From contig JBBQQK010000009.1 of assembly GCA_038216025.1 (NCBI GenBank), positions 1 to 21,538 of the forward strand: a stretch of 21,538 nucleotides of DNA, read 5' to 3'. This document shows, in pieces, positions 14,742-21,538 of this stretch (position 1 is its first letter; each line of letters opens with the position of its first letter). The stretch comes from JBBQQK01 sp038216025 (GTDB lineage Bacteria > Patescibacteriota > UBA1384 > XYA2-FULL-43-10 > 1-14-0-10-43-13). A program made the translations under genes and the position numbers. The notes under the pieces are model-generated. The model had not been told where the DNA came from. It did no database searches and was given only the letters and a program-made list of their open reading frames with translations.

Positions 14742-15971
14742 TTAAAAAACTATCTCTTTTCTCGGTCTGCCAAAAGGAATTCTGTCCGGAGCGGCTCCGC
14801 AAGCAGAGTTGGACATTGAAGCAGGATATATGGTTTCAGGTCCGAATTCATCGTTGATCAAATCCATTGCTTTAGAAATCTCTCTTTGCTTTCTCTCTTC
14901 TTTCAAAAGCGATATCTGCTCTCCCATTGCCCGGGACAATCCGAAAGACGCTACGCCCACATAAGACGGCTGCTTCCCCCAATAGCATCCTTTTAGAAGC
15001 TCTTTTGTATTACGGAGAAAGGTAATATTGTCGCAAAACTTTTCAAATTTACGGCTAGTATGAAAACCCGGTTTATCATAAAAACTGATAGAAACTGAGA
15101 CTCCGGAAGCCCAATATCCTTCTTGGCGCAAACGATATCCGGCTTTAAAAATTAATTTCTCCAATATTTCCATTGCCCCTTTTATCGAGCGGTATTCCGG
15201 CGGGAGAACATGAGAATGTCCAATGGTTTTATTTTTTACTTCAAAATCATCTACTTCATAGCCACGCAAGCGAAAATACCACAGTCTCCCGGGATGACCC
15301 AGCTTCCCCCGAAGATCGGGCAAGGAAGAATTAAAAAACTCAAGAGGGGATTTGATGTTTAAAAAATTTAGCTTTGCTTCCATTCTATAGTTAATGCCGG
15401 TAATATCGGTAAGTTTTAGACCGGAGTAAAATTCTTTCAGTTCCGATAATCGGACCGCTGTCAGACCATCAGGCTTCTTCCGCTCCCCTGCCATTTTGGC
15501 TAAAAAATAAGAAGGGCCGATTCCGACCGAACAAGTCAGAGAATCCCCCACCCTTTCTTTAATAGCCTCTTTTAATCTTTGACCCAGCCTAACAGCTGTA
15601 TTAAAATTTTGTTCATTTCTATCCAGATGAATGCAAAACTCATCAATACTAAGCGGCTCGAAATATGGAGTAAAGCTTTCGATCACCTTTTTGATTTCCT
15701 TGTGGTAAATCATATAAAGTGCCGGACGGGATTCCACGACTTTGAGCCTTGGGCAAAGTTTTTTCATCTCCCCTATCCGGCCGATTTTCACTCCCATTGC
15801 TTTTGCTTCTTTAGAGGCGGCGATAATACAGCCAGAGCTACCGATAAAAGGGGCCACTCCGATCGGTTCTCCACGCAAAGTAGGCTGAACTTGCTGCTCA
15901 ACTGAAGCGAAGAAAGAGTTCATGTCCAGAAATAATACCCTATAATCTTTTGGTTCAGTAAAATTACCCAT
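14742..15971 (-). CDS. dinB: Y-family DNA polymerase (DinB/UmuC-type translesion polymerase)
   Basis: Translesion polymerases copy damaged DNA with low fidelity. From Met at 15971 the product is 409 residues. The palm motifs are intact: LFLDMNSFFASVEQ (metal ligand D16, steric-gate F21), PLSIDEFCIHL (D110, E111) and CSVGIGPSYFLAKMAGERKKPDG. A little-finger domain follows at about 250-345. QISLL (352-356) fits the beta-clamp-binding consensus, and DLINDEFGPETI near the C-terminus is common in the wider DinB/ImuB/UmuC group. The frame is open to an ATG at 16010, but the 13 added residues are hydrophobic and not family-like. DinB rather than UmuC is the best guess, not certain. The downstream REP unit may form the 3' end of its mRNA. 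Confidence 0.88.
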   Translation of the reverse strand: MGNFTEPKDYRVLFLDMNSFFASVEQQVQPTLRGEPIGVAPFIGSSGCIIAASKEAKAMGVKIGRIGEMKKLCPRLKVVESRPALYMIYHKEIKKVIESFTPYFEPLSIDEFCIHLDRNEQNFNTAVRLGQRLKEAIKERVGDSLTCSVGIGPSYFLAKMAGERKKPDGLTAVRLSELKEFYSGLKLTDITGINYRMEAKLNFLNIKSPLEFFNSSLPDLRGKLGHPGRLWYFRLRGYEVDDFEVKNKTIGHSHVLPPEYRSIKGAMEILEKLIFKAGYRLRQEGYWASGVSVSISFYDKPGFHTSRKFEKFCDNITFLRNTKELLKGCYWGKQPSYVGVASFGLSRAMGEQISLLKEERKQREISKAMDLINDEFGPETIYPASMSNSACGAAPDRIPFGRPRKEIVF

Positions 15972-16027
15972 AATAAGATTATAAGAAAAATAGAATAAAA
16001 AGTCGAACAAAAACCGAACATTTCAAT

Positions 16028-16057
16028 AGCCTGAGCAGTTGTTTGACAGTTCAGGCT
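16028..16057 (+). promoter_or_regulatory. Operator-like dyad around the rubrerythrin promoter -35
   Basis: Perfect 7-bp arms AGCCTGA (16028-16034) and TCAGGCT (16051-16057) flank the TTGACA hexamer at 16043-16048, with a 16-base centre. A dimeric repressor bound here would block RNA polymerase. The sequence does not match the PerR or Fur consensus boxes I know. Confidence 0.35.
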
Positions 16058-16071
16058 GAGCCAATTATCAT
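16043..16071 (+). promoter_or_regulatory. Sigma-70-type promoter of the rubrerythrin gene
   Basis: A perfect TTGACA (16043-16048) is followed by a 17-base spacer and TATCAT (16066-16071, five of six matches to TATAAT). Transcription would begin near 16078, about 22 nt before the start codon, leaving room for the GAGGA ribosome site at 16089-16093. Confidence 0.75.
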
Positions 16072-16099
16072 AAAACTAACTATTAACTGAGGAATTTAA

Positions 16100-16741
16100 A
16101 TGACTAAATTGTTTATATGTGGGGTGTGCGGAAAACCTTTAATCGACGGCCTGGCAGACAATTGCCCTTTTTGCGGTGCACATAATTGTTATCTTTTCGA
16201 ATCCAAATCGCAGCAAGCAAAATGGCGCTGCAGCGTGTGCGGGCGGGAATTCGACAGTCCCCAAGACCCATGCCCTATCTGCGGAGCGGCCAAAGATAAA
16301 TTCAGCCAAGCAGACAAAGGCGAAGATGACAAAGACCTCTTTGATGTGGAACTATCAGAAAAAGATAAAGCTCTTGCGCAAAAAGCACTCGAAGTAGAAG
16401 TTTCCAATTCGACCTTTTATTTCTGTGCCGCCAAAAAGTCTGATAATTTGTCGGAAAGGTTACTTTTTGAAGCCCTTGCTAACGTAGAAAAAGAGCACGC
16501 CATCATTTGGCAAAAATTCCTCAGACTTCCAGAACTGCCAACAGCCAATGATTCATGCGATATTTCCTCACTCGATAACTTAAAAGAATCCCACCGCCGT
16601 GAAGATGTAGCGATTAAATTTTATGATGAAGCTGACGACGAAGCTGAAAACGAAAAAGTAAAGCTTGTCTTTAAGGCCTTAGTTGAGATTGAAACCGACC
16701 ATCTCAATATGTCAGAAGAGAGAATATCTACTTTGCAATAA
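16100..16741 (+). CDS. Rubrerythrin-like protein with two N-terminal rubredoxin-type domains
   Basis: Rubrerythrins are non-haem di-iron peroxidases that reduce hydrogen peroxide in anaerobes. The 213 residues carry two four-cysteine metal sites, C7/C10/C22/C25 and C44/C47/C58/C61 (CxxCG and CPxCG knuckles). A ferritin-like four-helix domain (about 85-213) has two ExxH motifs, E130-H133 and E198-H201, plus Glu residues (E98 or E100, E168) placed to complete a di-iron centre. Classical rubrerythrin has one rubredoxin domain at the C-terminus; here two are at the N-terminus, as in reverse rubrerythrins but doubled. It is the only complete plus-strand gene in the window, has its own promoter and a GAGGA site six bases before the ATG, and likely protects against oxidative stress. 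Confidence 0.88.
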   Translation: MTKLFICGVCGKPLIDGLADNCPFCGAHNCYLFESKSQQAKWRCSVCGREFDSPQDPCPICGAAKDKFSQADKGEDDKDLFDVELSEKDKALAQKALEVEVSNSTFYFCAAKKSDNLSERLLFEALANVEKEHAIIWQKFLRLPELPTANDSCDISSLDNLKESHRREDVAIKFYDEADDEAENEKVKLVFKALVEIETDHLNMSEERISTLQ

Positions 16742-16813
16742 ATTGCATTGCAGACAATCAGAAAAATAGAAGAATAGGAATGAAAATAGCAATTTCTAAA
16801 AAAATCAATCTTA

Positions 16814-16924
16814 GTCATTCTGAACGCAAGTGAAGAATCTAGCCTGCCCGCCAACAGGCAGGCGAAGCATTAATATAATATACGAGCTCTAGATCCTTCG
16901 GCCCAAAACCGTCCTCAGGATGAC
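16814..16924. repeat. Imperfect palindromic dispersed repeat (MITE/REP-like)
   Basis: Terminal inverted repeats GTCATTCTGA (16814-16823) and TCAGGATGAC (16915-16924) match at 9 of 10 positions. Inner halves also relate (GAAGAATCTAG and CTAGATCCTTC). In the middle GCCTGCC (16842-16848) and GGCAGGC (16857-16863) form a perfect 7-bp stem. The edge sequence resembles the TCATCCTGAG...GAAGGATCT intergenic repeat that I know from many bacterial genomes. It contains no gene and lies between the convergent rubrerythrin and kinase-like genes. Confidence 0.6.
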
Positions 16925-16968
16925 AAATTAATGATGTTTTCTTACAAAAGCGTCATTTTCTATCCGCA

Positions 16969-17862
16969 TTATCGCTCTATGCCAGCCAACTTGAAAGAGT
17001 AATCAAGGCTTGAGTTCTCTCCGTTGCCTGGAATTTTCAGGCCAGTCTTATTTGCTGCTTCAATACATTTCTCTAAAATCATACGGCGATAATGCTCCGG
17101 TGCAAGCAATCCCTTGTATCTGCCCGCATAAGCGTTATCTATTAAGGTAACGGCCATATCGGCAACCCCGTTTCTATATGTTGAAGTCTCACTTCGTTTA
17201 TTTACATCAACTAAATTAAATCTTTCATTTTCCGCATCAACAAGCACATTATTGACTTTTGAAGGATCAAATTGATAGCCCCGATCATTGATAACAATCA
17301 ATAAATGGGCAAATTCGTCAAAAGCTTCTTGCGGCATCTCGGCGACATTTTTCAAATGCTCTTGGTAAATCGAGTCTGCTTCCTCTCCCCCATCTCGCCG
17401 TAATTCACCACAAGGAACACTTGCTGGAATTCCATCTTGACGTCTCAGAAAAGACATCCCGCATTCTTGAATCTCCGCTACTGCTTGGCCGATATTAAAT
17501 TCCGGAAAAGCATCTACAATTTTTGAGATTTCACCATTTGTCTCCTCTTTTTTCTTGGACCGATTAACTCGCAAAACATATCTATCAACACCGGGAATGT
17601 TGTAGACATCAGCATTCCCACCACGACCAATAAGGTTTTCGGGTTTACAAATTTCCAAGAGACGATCTTTGTCACAGCCTGCTTTGTCTAGTTCGGATAA
17701 CAAATTTTCAAAAGAGTGATCTGTAGCTGCTATTTCTTGCGACCCTGTAGTATCAAGTGATTGCTCTTTGGATACAAGACTCGCTTCCTCTTTTTCTTCG
17801 GGTGTCATTATCCATTCTGGCGATAATTCCCCATACTTAGGACTACTTAGTTCTTCTCCCAT
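16969..17862 (-). CDS. Divergent protein-kinase-like protein of unknown function
   Basis: The 297-residue protein begins with about 50 acidic, disordered-looking residues. From 75 a kinase-like fold can be traced: a glycine-rich loop GRGGNADVY (79-87), a VAIK-like strand YVLRVNRS (95-102) with Arg where Lys is expected, a catalytic-loop-like DPSKVNNVLVD (199-209) with the metal-binding Asn, and LVDVN (217-221) in the DFG position. The HRD motif is replaced by FDP. It could be a degenerate kinase, an aminoglycoside-phosphotransferase-like enzyme or a pseudokinase; the sequence does not decide. AAGGAG lies five bases before the ATG. No membrane segment or signal is seen, so it is probably cytoplasmic. 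It belongs to no obvious operon. Confidence 0.65.
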   Translation of the reverse strand: MGEELSSPKYGELSPEWIMTPEEKEEASLVSKEQSLDTTGSQEIAATDHSFENLLSELDKAGCDKDRLLEICKPENLIGRGGNADVYNIPGVDRYVLRVNRSKKKEETNGEISKIVDAFPEFNIGQAVAEIQECGMSFLRRQDGIPASVPCGELRRDGGEEADSIYQEHLKNVAEMPQEAFDEFAHLLIVINDRGYQFDPSKVNNVLVDAENERFNLVDVNKRSETSTYRNGVADMAVTLIDNAYAGRYKGLLAPEHYRRMILEKCIEAANKTGLKIPGNGENSSLDYSFKLAGIER

Positions 17863-17949
17863 AAAGCTCCTTAAAATTTTGTTTGCTAATTTTTTTGTCT
17901 ACAACTTTACTAACAGAATCCGATGATGCAATGGATAGCAAACCAGAAC

Positions 17950-18222
17950 TTACTTTTTAAGCCAAGGCAACGGAATAATAGGTTCGCAATAAGACGCGTT
18001 GCCTGCCATTCCCATATCCTCTCTATGGGTCATGGGAATCAGGCCCTTGCAGCAAGTGCCAAAAAATCCATCAGGGCCCATAGAAGCATTGCTCTCCGCT
18101 TCTCCAATTCTTCTGCAAGAAGAGTTCAGATTCTTTTCAATATATACGGAGTAACTAATAATTGCCAAAATGACCACTAATACAAAGATCAATACAATGA
18201 TTATCCACTTCTTCCTCTTCAT
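17950..18222 (-). CDS. Small cysteine-rich single-pass membrane protein, function unknown
   Basis: From the ATG at 18222, which has GGAG six bases upstream, the product is 90 residues; an ATG at 18234 would add four. A basic start (KRKK) and one membrane helix (about 6-27) precede an exported domain with SCRRIGE, a GFFGTCCKGL stretch and a final YCEP, giving four cysteines that could be paired. No family is recognised. It lies between the kinase-like gene and rsgA on the same strand, with gaps of about 90 and 50 bp. Confidence 0.6.
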   Translation of the reverse strand: MKRKKWIIIVLIFVLVVILAIISYSVYIEKNLNSSCRRIGEAESNASMGPDGFFGTCCKGLIPMTHREDMGMAGNASYCEPIIPLPWLKK

Positions 18223-18274
18223 GGCCCACTCCATAATGATTAATAATTAGGTTTACCAGAACTATAGATAGAAT

Positions 18275-19357
18275 TTACTCAAAATCTTTCATCCGCTTTA
18301 GAGTTTTCTTAACAAATTTTCCGAATTTTCTGTCCTTATCCCGTTTCTCAAAGTCTGTCATATCGTAATGCTCAACTTCTTTCTTCAACTGAATATAGTT
18401 GTCGTACCGATCTTCATCAATAATACCTGATTCTACAGCAGCCTTCACAGCGCACCCGGATTCATGAACATGAGTGCAATCTGTAAATTTACACTGAGAT
18501 GTGAACTCTTCGATTTCAGCAAAAGTCGCTTTTAGACCAACCCCAGAATTGATCAGGCCGACTTCTCGCATTCCCGGATTGTCGATTACGACTCCACCGC
18601 TATTCAAAAAAAACATTTCTCGATGAGTAGTAACATGCCTGCCTCGCTCATTGCCAAGACCAATCGCTCCTGTTTTTGCTACCTTCTCTCCGGTCAAAGC
18701 ATTGATCAAAGAAGATTTGCCAACTCCTGACGATCCCAAGAAACAATAAGTTTTTCCAAGACTAAGAGAATTTCTGAGAGAGTCCAGTCCTTCTAAAGTT
18801 GTTGTGCTCGTAGTGACAACCATGCAATTTTTGAATCGCCCCTGTATCTCAGCCACCTTATTGTTCAGGTCATCCCTCGAAATCAAGTCAACTTTATTTA
18901 AAATAATTGCCGGTTTTACATTTCCATCTTCAGCCAAAGCAAAATATCGCTCAAAACGGTTCAAGCTATAGTCTCTGTCAACCGACTCCACCACAAATGC
19001 AACGTCAACATTTGCTGCGATGATTTGGCTTTTCACCTTGTCAGTAGATTTTCTGGATGCCACCGTTTTTCTGATAACAGTTTTCCGGGGCAATACCTGA
19101 CTGATCATTGCCTGATCATCATCAACCATTGTTGCAACAACCCAATCACCTACTGCCGGATAGTCTTCTCGCGAGTTGGCCGCAAATATTTGTTTTCCGT
19201 TTATCCTGGCGTGAAATTCACCTTTGACACTTTTTACAGAATAAATGCCCTTGTGTTCGGCAATAACCCGAGCTATCGAGTCGAGCTCAACCTGCAATTC
19301 CTTGCAATGCTTTTCGAAAAAAGCATCAAATCCTAAATTTTGAAGAATAGCGTTCAT
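18275..19357 (-). CDS. rsgA: Ribosome small-subunit-dependent GTPase A
   Basis: RsgA is a circularly permuted GTPase that checks and releases late 30S ribosomal subunits. The 360 residues show an N-terminal OB fold (about 35-95), then the permuted motifs in order: G4 NKVD (154-157), G1 GSSGVGKS (208-215), G2 region HVTTHRE (241-247) and G3 DNPG (259-262). The C-terminal zinc knuckle has C289, C294, H296 and C302. Length and motif order match the family and all key residues are present. It follows the ABC exporter genes on the same strand but is separated from them by a terminator-like hairpin, so it probably has its own promoter in the 130-bp gap; none is clear. Confidence 0.96.
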   Translation of the reverse strand: MNAILQNLGFDAFFEKHCKELQVELDSIARVIAEHKGIYSVKSVKGEFHARINGKQIFAANSREDYPAVGDWVVATMVDDDQAMISQVLPRKTVIRKTVASRKSTDKVKSQIIAANVDVAFVVESVDRDYSLNRFERYFALAEDGNVKPAIILNKVDLISRDDLNNKVAEIQGRFKNCMVVTTSTTTLEGLDSLRNSLSLGKTYCFLGSSGVGKSSLINALTGEKVAKTGAIGLGNERGRHVTTHREMFFLNSGGVVIDNPGMREVGLINSGVGLKATFAEIEEFTSQCKFTDCTHVHESGCAVKAAVESGIIDEDRYDNYIQLKKEVEHYDMTDFEKRDKDRKFGKFVKKTLKRMKDFE

Positions 19358-19456
19358 ATTTTAACTATACATTATTTTTCACTGTGGAACATTATGAGAT
19401 TCGAGAACCCCATGTAATAAGATGCGCTTCTTCTCATATCCATTACTATCACATTA

Positions 19457-19492
19457 CCAAAAATAAGCACTGTTTCGAGCAACTTGCTTATT
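19457..19492 (-). terminator. Rho-independent terminator-like hairpin after the ABC permease gene
   Basis: On the minus strand AATAAGCA and TGCTTATT form a perfect 8-bp stem (19492-19485 with 19469-19462) around a 15-base loop, followed by a short T run (TTTTTGG). The permease TAA stop lies within the 5' arm. The U-tract is short and the stem AT-rich, so efficiency may be modest. Confidence 0.6.
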
Positions 19493-20297
19493 GGGAGGTT
19501 TTTCGGCGGAACAACCACGAAGCAATTGGCAATGAAACAAAAAGTATGCCAACACTCCATGCTACGGATTTCCAACCAAAATCTCCGATGGGCATACCGA
19601 GCATCAAAGAGCGAATAGCTCCGATTACCTGCGTAATCGGTTGGTTTTCAGCAAAAGCCCTGAGAACAGGCGCCATTCCTTGCGTCGGAACAAAGGCACT
19701 GCTGGCAAAAGTCAGAGGAAATATAAAAATAAACGTTAGCCACTGAACAGCTTCAACGCTTTTAGCAACCAATCCGACAATTGCCGCTAGCCAAGAAAAG
19801 GCTAGAGTGAAAAGCACTAGGATGCCGACAATCAGCAACCAATCCAAGACACTGGCTCCTGACCTAAAACCAAGTGCCAATCCGGTAAGAATCATTACCA
19901 CCGTTGAAATGCTATTTCTAAAAAGATCAGAGATTACGTGGCCGTTAAGCACTGCCAGATTAGACATCGGAAGCGAACGGAAACGGTCTACAATACCCTT
20001 TTGTAAATCGCTACAAACAGCAACCGCCGTGGTCGTTGAACCGAAGGCAACCGTCTGAACTATTATGCCAGCCATTAAATAATTCAGATAGCTGACACCC
20101 GTAGGTAACGATCCGGAGACGGCGCCACCGAATACTGCCACAAAAAGCACCAGAAACATAATCGGTTGGAAGAAAGTTCCAAGCAGTTGATCCGTATTTC
20201 GCACAATATGAGTACTGCTTCTCTTAATCATGATCAGAGAATCGCTTATAGCCAGAACAGTTTTAGATTTTTTTTCAAATTCTAATTTGACGGTCAT
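19488..20297 (-). CDS. ABC-2-type transporter permease (DrrB family)
   Basis: The 269-residue product has about six membrane helices (roughly 42-60, 72-90, 130-145, 152-175, 187-205 and 247-264). It carries the DrrB-type stretch DLQKGIVDRFRSLPMSN (97-113), a cytoplasmic coupling segment conserved in ABC-2 exporter permeases. Its ATG overlaps the stop of the ATPase gene (TAATG), with GAGGAGG upstream, so the two subunits are made together. The family exports drugs, lipids or glycoconjugates; the substrate cannot be told from sequence. Confidence 0.92.
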   Translation of the reverse strand: MTVKLEFEKKSKTVLAISDSLIMIKRSSTHIVRNTDQLLGTFFQPIMFLVLFVAVFGGAVSGSLPTGVSYLNYLMAGIIVQTVAFGSTTTAVAVCSDLQKGIVDRFRSLPMSNLAVLNGHVISDLFRNSISTVVMILTGLALGFRSGASVLDWLLIVGILVLFTLAFSWLAAIVGLVAKSVEAVQWLTFIFIFPLTFASSAFVPTQGMAPVLRAFAENQPITQVIGAIRSLMLGMPIGDFGWKSVAWSVGILFVSLPIASWLFRRKTSQ

Positions 20298-21262
20298 TAT
20301 TTTTCCTCCTCAGCGCTCGCATTAGCTTTTTGCTTGCCGGTCAGCAACAAAAATACATCATCAAGCGTCGGTTTGCGTACGGCCAAAGATTCCAGCCTGA
20401 TCTTTGCTTTACTCAGAAGCTCAAGTATTTCCCGAACATCCGTATCTGTATCCTCAATAGTTACACCCACAGAATTTTCCTTTTCGTTTGTAACCACAAT
20501 ATATTTAGCTAATATTTTTTTGGCCAACGCCAGCTGGTCCGCATCACACAAAGTTAGCTCCAGCCGATCTTTGCCAACCTTGCTTTTCAGCTCTTTCGCT
20601 GTTCCCTCCGCTATAACTTTGCCGCCATCGATTACTGCAATCCGATCAGCCAGCTGGTCGGCCTCATCCAGATACTGCGTGGTCAATAATATTGAAGTAC
20701 CGTTTTTCATTAAATTTTTGATAATTTCCCACATACCCAGACGCGAACGAGGATCGAGACCGGTGGTCGGCTCGTCCAAAAAAATAACCGGCGGCGTTGC
20801 GATAAGGCTAACCGCCAGATCCAGACGCCGGCGCATACCACCAGAGTATGTCTTGGCAGTCCGATCTGCAGCTTCAACCAGATCAAACTCTTCAAGCAGC
20901 TCTTGAGCTCGGGCTTTCGCACTGTCAGGAGTTAGCCGATACAACCGCCCCATCATCACCAAATTCTCGCGTCCGGTCAGAAGTTCGTCGATGGCAGCCG
21001 ACTGCCCCGTCAGTCCTATAACTTCTCGGACTCGGTCAGCCTGATTTTTGACGTCAAAACCTTTTACCAGCACAGAACCGCTATCATAGGCCAGCAACGT
21101 ACTAAGAATCCGAACAACGGTAGTCTTTCCTGCCCCATTCGGACCAAGCAGTGCCAGCATAGTCCCGCGCTCGACACGCAAATCAATACCCTTTAGAACC
21201 TCATTTGAACCATAAGATTTGATTAAGTTTTTTATTTCAATTATATAATCTGTTTTTTTCAT
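20297..21262 (-). CDS. ABC transporter ATP-binding protein (DrrA family)
   Basis: This is the motor subunit of a two-gene exporter. From Met at 21262, five bases after AGGAG, it is 321 residues; an ATG at 21277 lies upstream of that ribosome site and is less likely. Motifs are complete: Walker A GPNGAGKT (40-47), Q-loop Q87, signature YSGGMRRR (139-146), Walker B VIFLDEP (159-165) and D-loop. Gln replaces the switch His in LLTTQYLDEAD (192-202), as is usual for the DrrA subfamily. A C-terminal extension (about 230-310) with RKPTLDDVFLLLTG (296-309) is also DrrA-like. It heads an operon with the permease, under the promoter at 21313-21341. Confidence 0.94.
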   Translation of the reverse strand: MKKTDYIIEIKNLIKSYGSNEVLKGIDLRVERGTMLALLGPNGAGKTTVVRILSTLLAYDSGSVLVKGFDVKNQADRVREVIGLTGQSAAIDELLTGRENLVMMGRLYRLTPDSAKARAQELLEEFDLVEAADRTAKTYSGGMRRRLDLAVSLIATPPVIFLDEPTTGLDPRSRLGMWEIIKNLMKNGTSILLTTQYLDEADQLADRIAVIDGGKVIAEGTAKELKSKVGKDRLELTLCDADQLALAKKILAKYIVVTNEKENSVGVTIEDTDTDVREILELLSKAKIRLESLAVRKPTLDDVFLLLTGKQKANASAEEEK

Positions 21263-21312
21263 ACTTGCTCCTACCATTAAATAGATATGGGTTTTACAAC
21301 CATCAGTTTATT

Positions 21313-21341
21313 AGTATAGGCCAATTGAATCATTATTTCAA
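21313..21341 (-). promoter_or_regulatory. Sigma-70-type promoter of the ABC exporter operon
   Basis: On the minus strand TTGAAA (21336-21341, five of six matches to TTGACA) is followed by 17 bases and TATACT (21313-21318, five of six matches to TATAAT). Transcription would begin near 21306, about 44 nt before the ATG. Confidence 0.7.
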
Positions 21342-21342
21342 T
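21324..21342. promoter_or_regulatory. Operator-like dyad covering the exporter -35 box
   Basis: ATTGAA (21324-21329) and TTCAAT (21337-21342) are perfect 6-bp arms around a seven-base centre, overlapping the -35 hexamer and part of the spacer. A repressor bound here would silence the exporter, as local repressors often do for drug exporters. No regulator gene is in the window. Confidence 0.35.
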
Positions 21343-21362
21343 GACGACGCCTTCTGCAAGCT

Positions 21363-21408
21363 AAAATGTCACTATAGACCTATGTCTCTGCAGTTTAAAA
21401 ATGTCACT
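21363..21408. repeat. Repeated AAAATGTCACT motifs, probable insertion-sequence end
   Basis: The 11-bp motif occurs exactly at 21363-21373 and 21398-21408, with a degenerate copy (ATGTCTCT) between them at about 21382-21389. The repeats lie 54 bp before a probable transposase start, where transposase-binding repeats of an IS left end would be expected. The element's boundaries cannot be set without its other end. Confidence 0.5.
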
Positions 21409-21461
21409 GAAATTATCAATTAGTCCTTGAGTTCAGTTATGGTTGAACCAAGGAGAAAAAT

Positions 21462-21538
21462 ATGGATATGAATTCAAAAAAACAGTATCTAAGAGAACTT
21501 CAAAAAGAGTATCTTAGTGCTAACAAAAAACAGAAAGG
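21462..21538 (+). CDS. Probable insertion-sequence transposase, 5' fragment cut by the window edge
   Basis: A plus-strand frame begins at an ATG six bases after AAGGAG and stays open for 25 codons to the right edge. The visible start, MDMNSKKQYLRELQKEYLSA followed by NKKQK, is basic and helical. It resembles the first residues of integrase-core (rve, DDE) transposases that I recall from candidate-phyla genomes, which usually continue into a helix-turn-helix. No catalytic residues are in view. The repeated motifs just upstream support an insertion sequence. The family assignment is inference. Confidence 0.5.
   Translation, partial: MDMNSKKQYLRELQKEYLSANKKQK

Noticed and set aside
16735..16748. 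Terminator at the end of the rubrerythrin gene
   Set aside because: TGCAAT and ATTGCA are inverted but separated by only two bases and not followed by a T run.
16930..16968. Terminator of the kinase-like gene
   Set aside because: Only a four-base AGCG/CGCT pairing with a short T run is visible, too weak to support.
20334..20906. 190-codon plus-strand frame opposite the ABC ATPase gene
   Set aside because: It is a Ser- and Arg-rich shadow of the conserved ATPase on the other strand.

Overview
The window looks like part of a small-genome bacterium of the Candidate Phyla Radiation (Patescibacteria). This is an inference from the gene content, which is a compact type IV pilus cluster with minimal PilN/PilO proteins, very long surface proteins with LamG-type folds, rubrerythrin, RsgA and a REP-associated transposase. 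Base composition is AT-rich by eye. TGA is used as a normal stop codon (for example at the ends of the pilC-like and transposase genes), so there is no sign of the recoded TGA known from Gracilibacteria and Absconditabacteria. No rRNA, tRNA or CRISPR array was seen.

Region 1 (about 1-7930, all on the minus strand) is a type IV pilus assembly locus. In transcription order it encodes a PilN-like protein, a PilO-like protein, a small one-pass membrane protein ending in a GRxNPF motif, a stand-alone protein with three MshEN-type modules, a PilB ATPase that lacks its own MshEN domain, the retraction ATPase PilT, the platform protein PilC, a pilin with its own promoter and long leader, and a second prepilin cut by the window edge. 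PilM and prepilin peptidase are not in the window.

Region 2 (8062-13656, minus) is a surface-protein operon upstream of the pilus genes. A membrane-anchored glycine-rich protein is broken by a frameshift at an 11-G tract. It is followed, with a one-base stop/start overlap, by a 993-residue secreted protein with LamG-like and carbohydrate-binding-like domains. Together they are good candidates for a phase-variable, pilus-linked adhesion module.

Region 3 (about 13790-14741) is a REP/RAYT element: a Y1 HUH transposase flanked on both sides by 14 short palindromes in strictly alternating orientation, most of them preceded by GTAG or GGAG. It sits against the 3' end of a Y-family DNA polymerase (14742-15971).

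Region 4 (16043-21262) holds a plus-strand rubrerythrin with a clear promoter, a dispersed palindromic repeat, a degenerate kinase-like protein, a small cysteine-rich membrane protein, the ribosome-assembly GTPase RsgA, and a DrrAB-type ABC exporter with its own promoter, operator-like dyad and terminator. At the right edge (from about 21363) begins an insertion sequence: repeated ATGTCACT-type motifs followed by the first 25 codons of a probable transposase.
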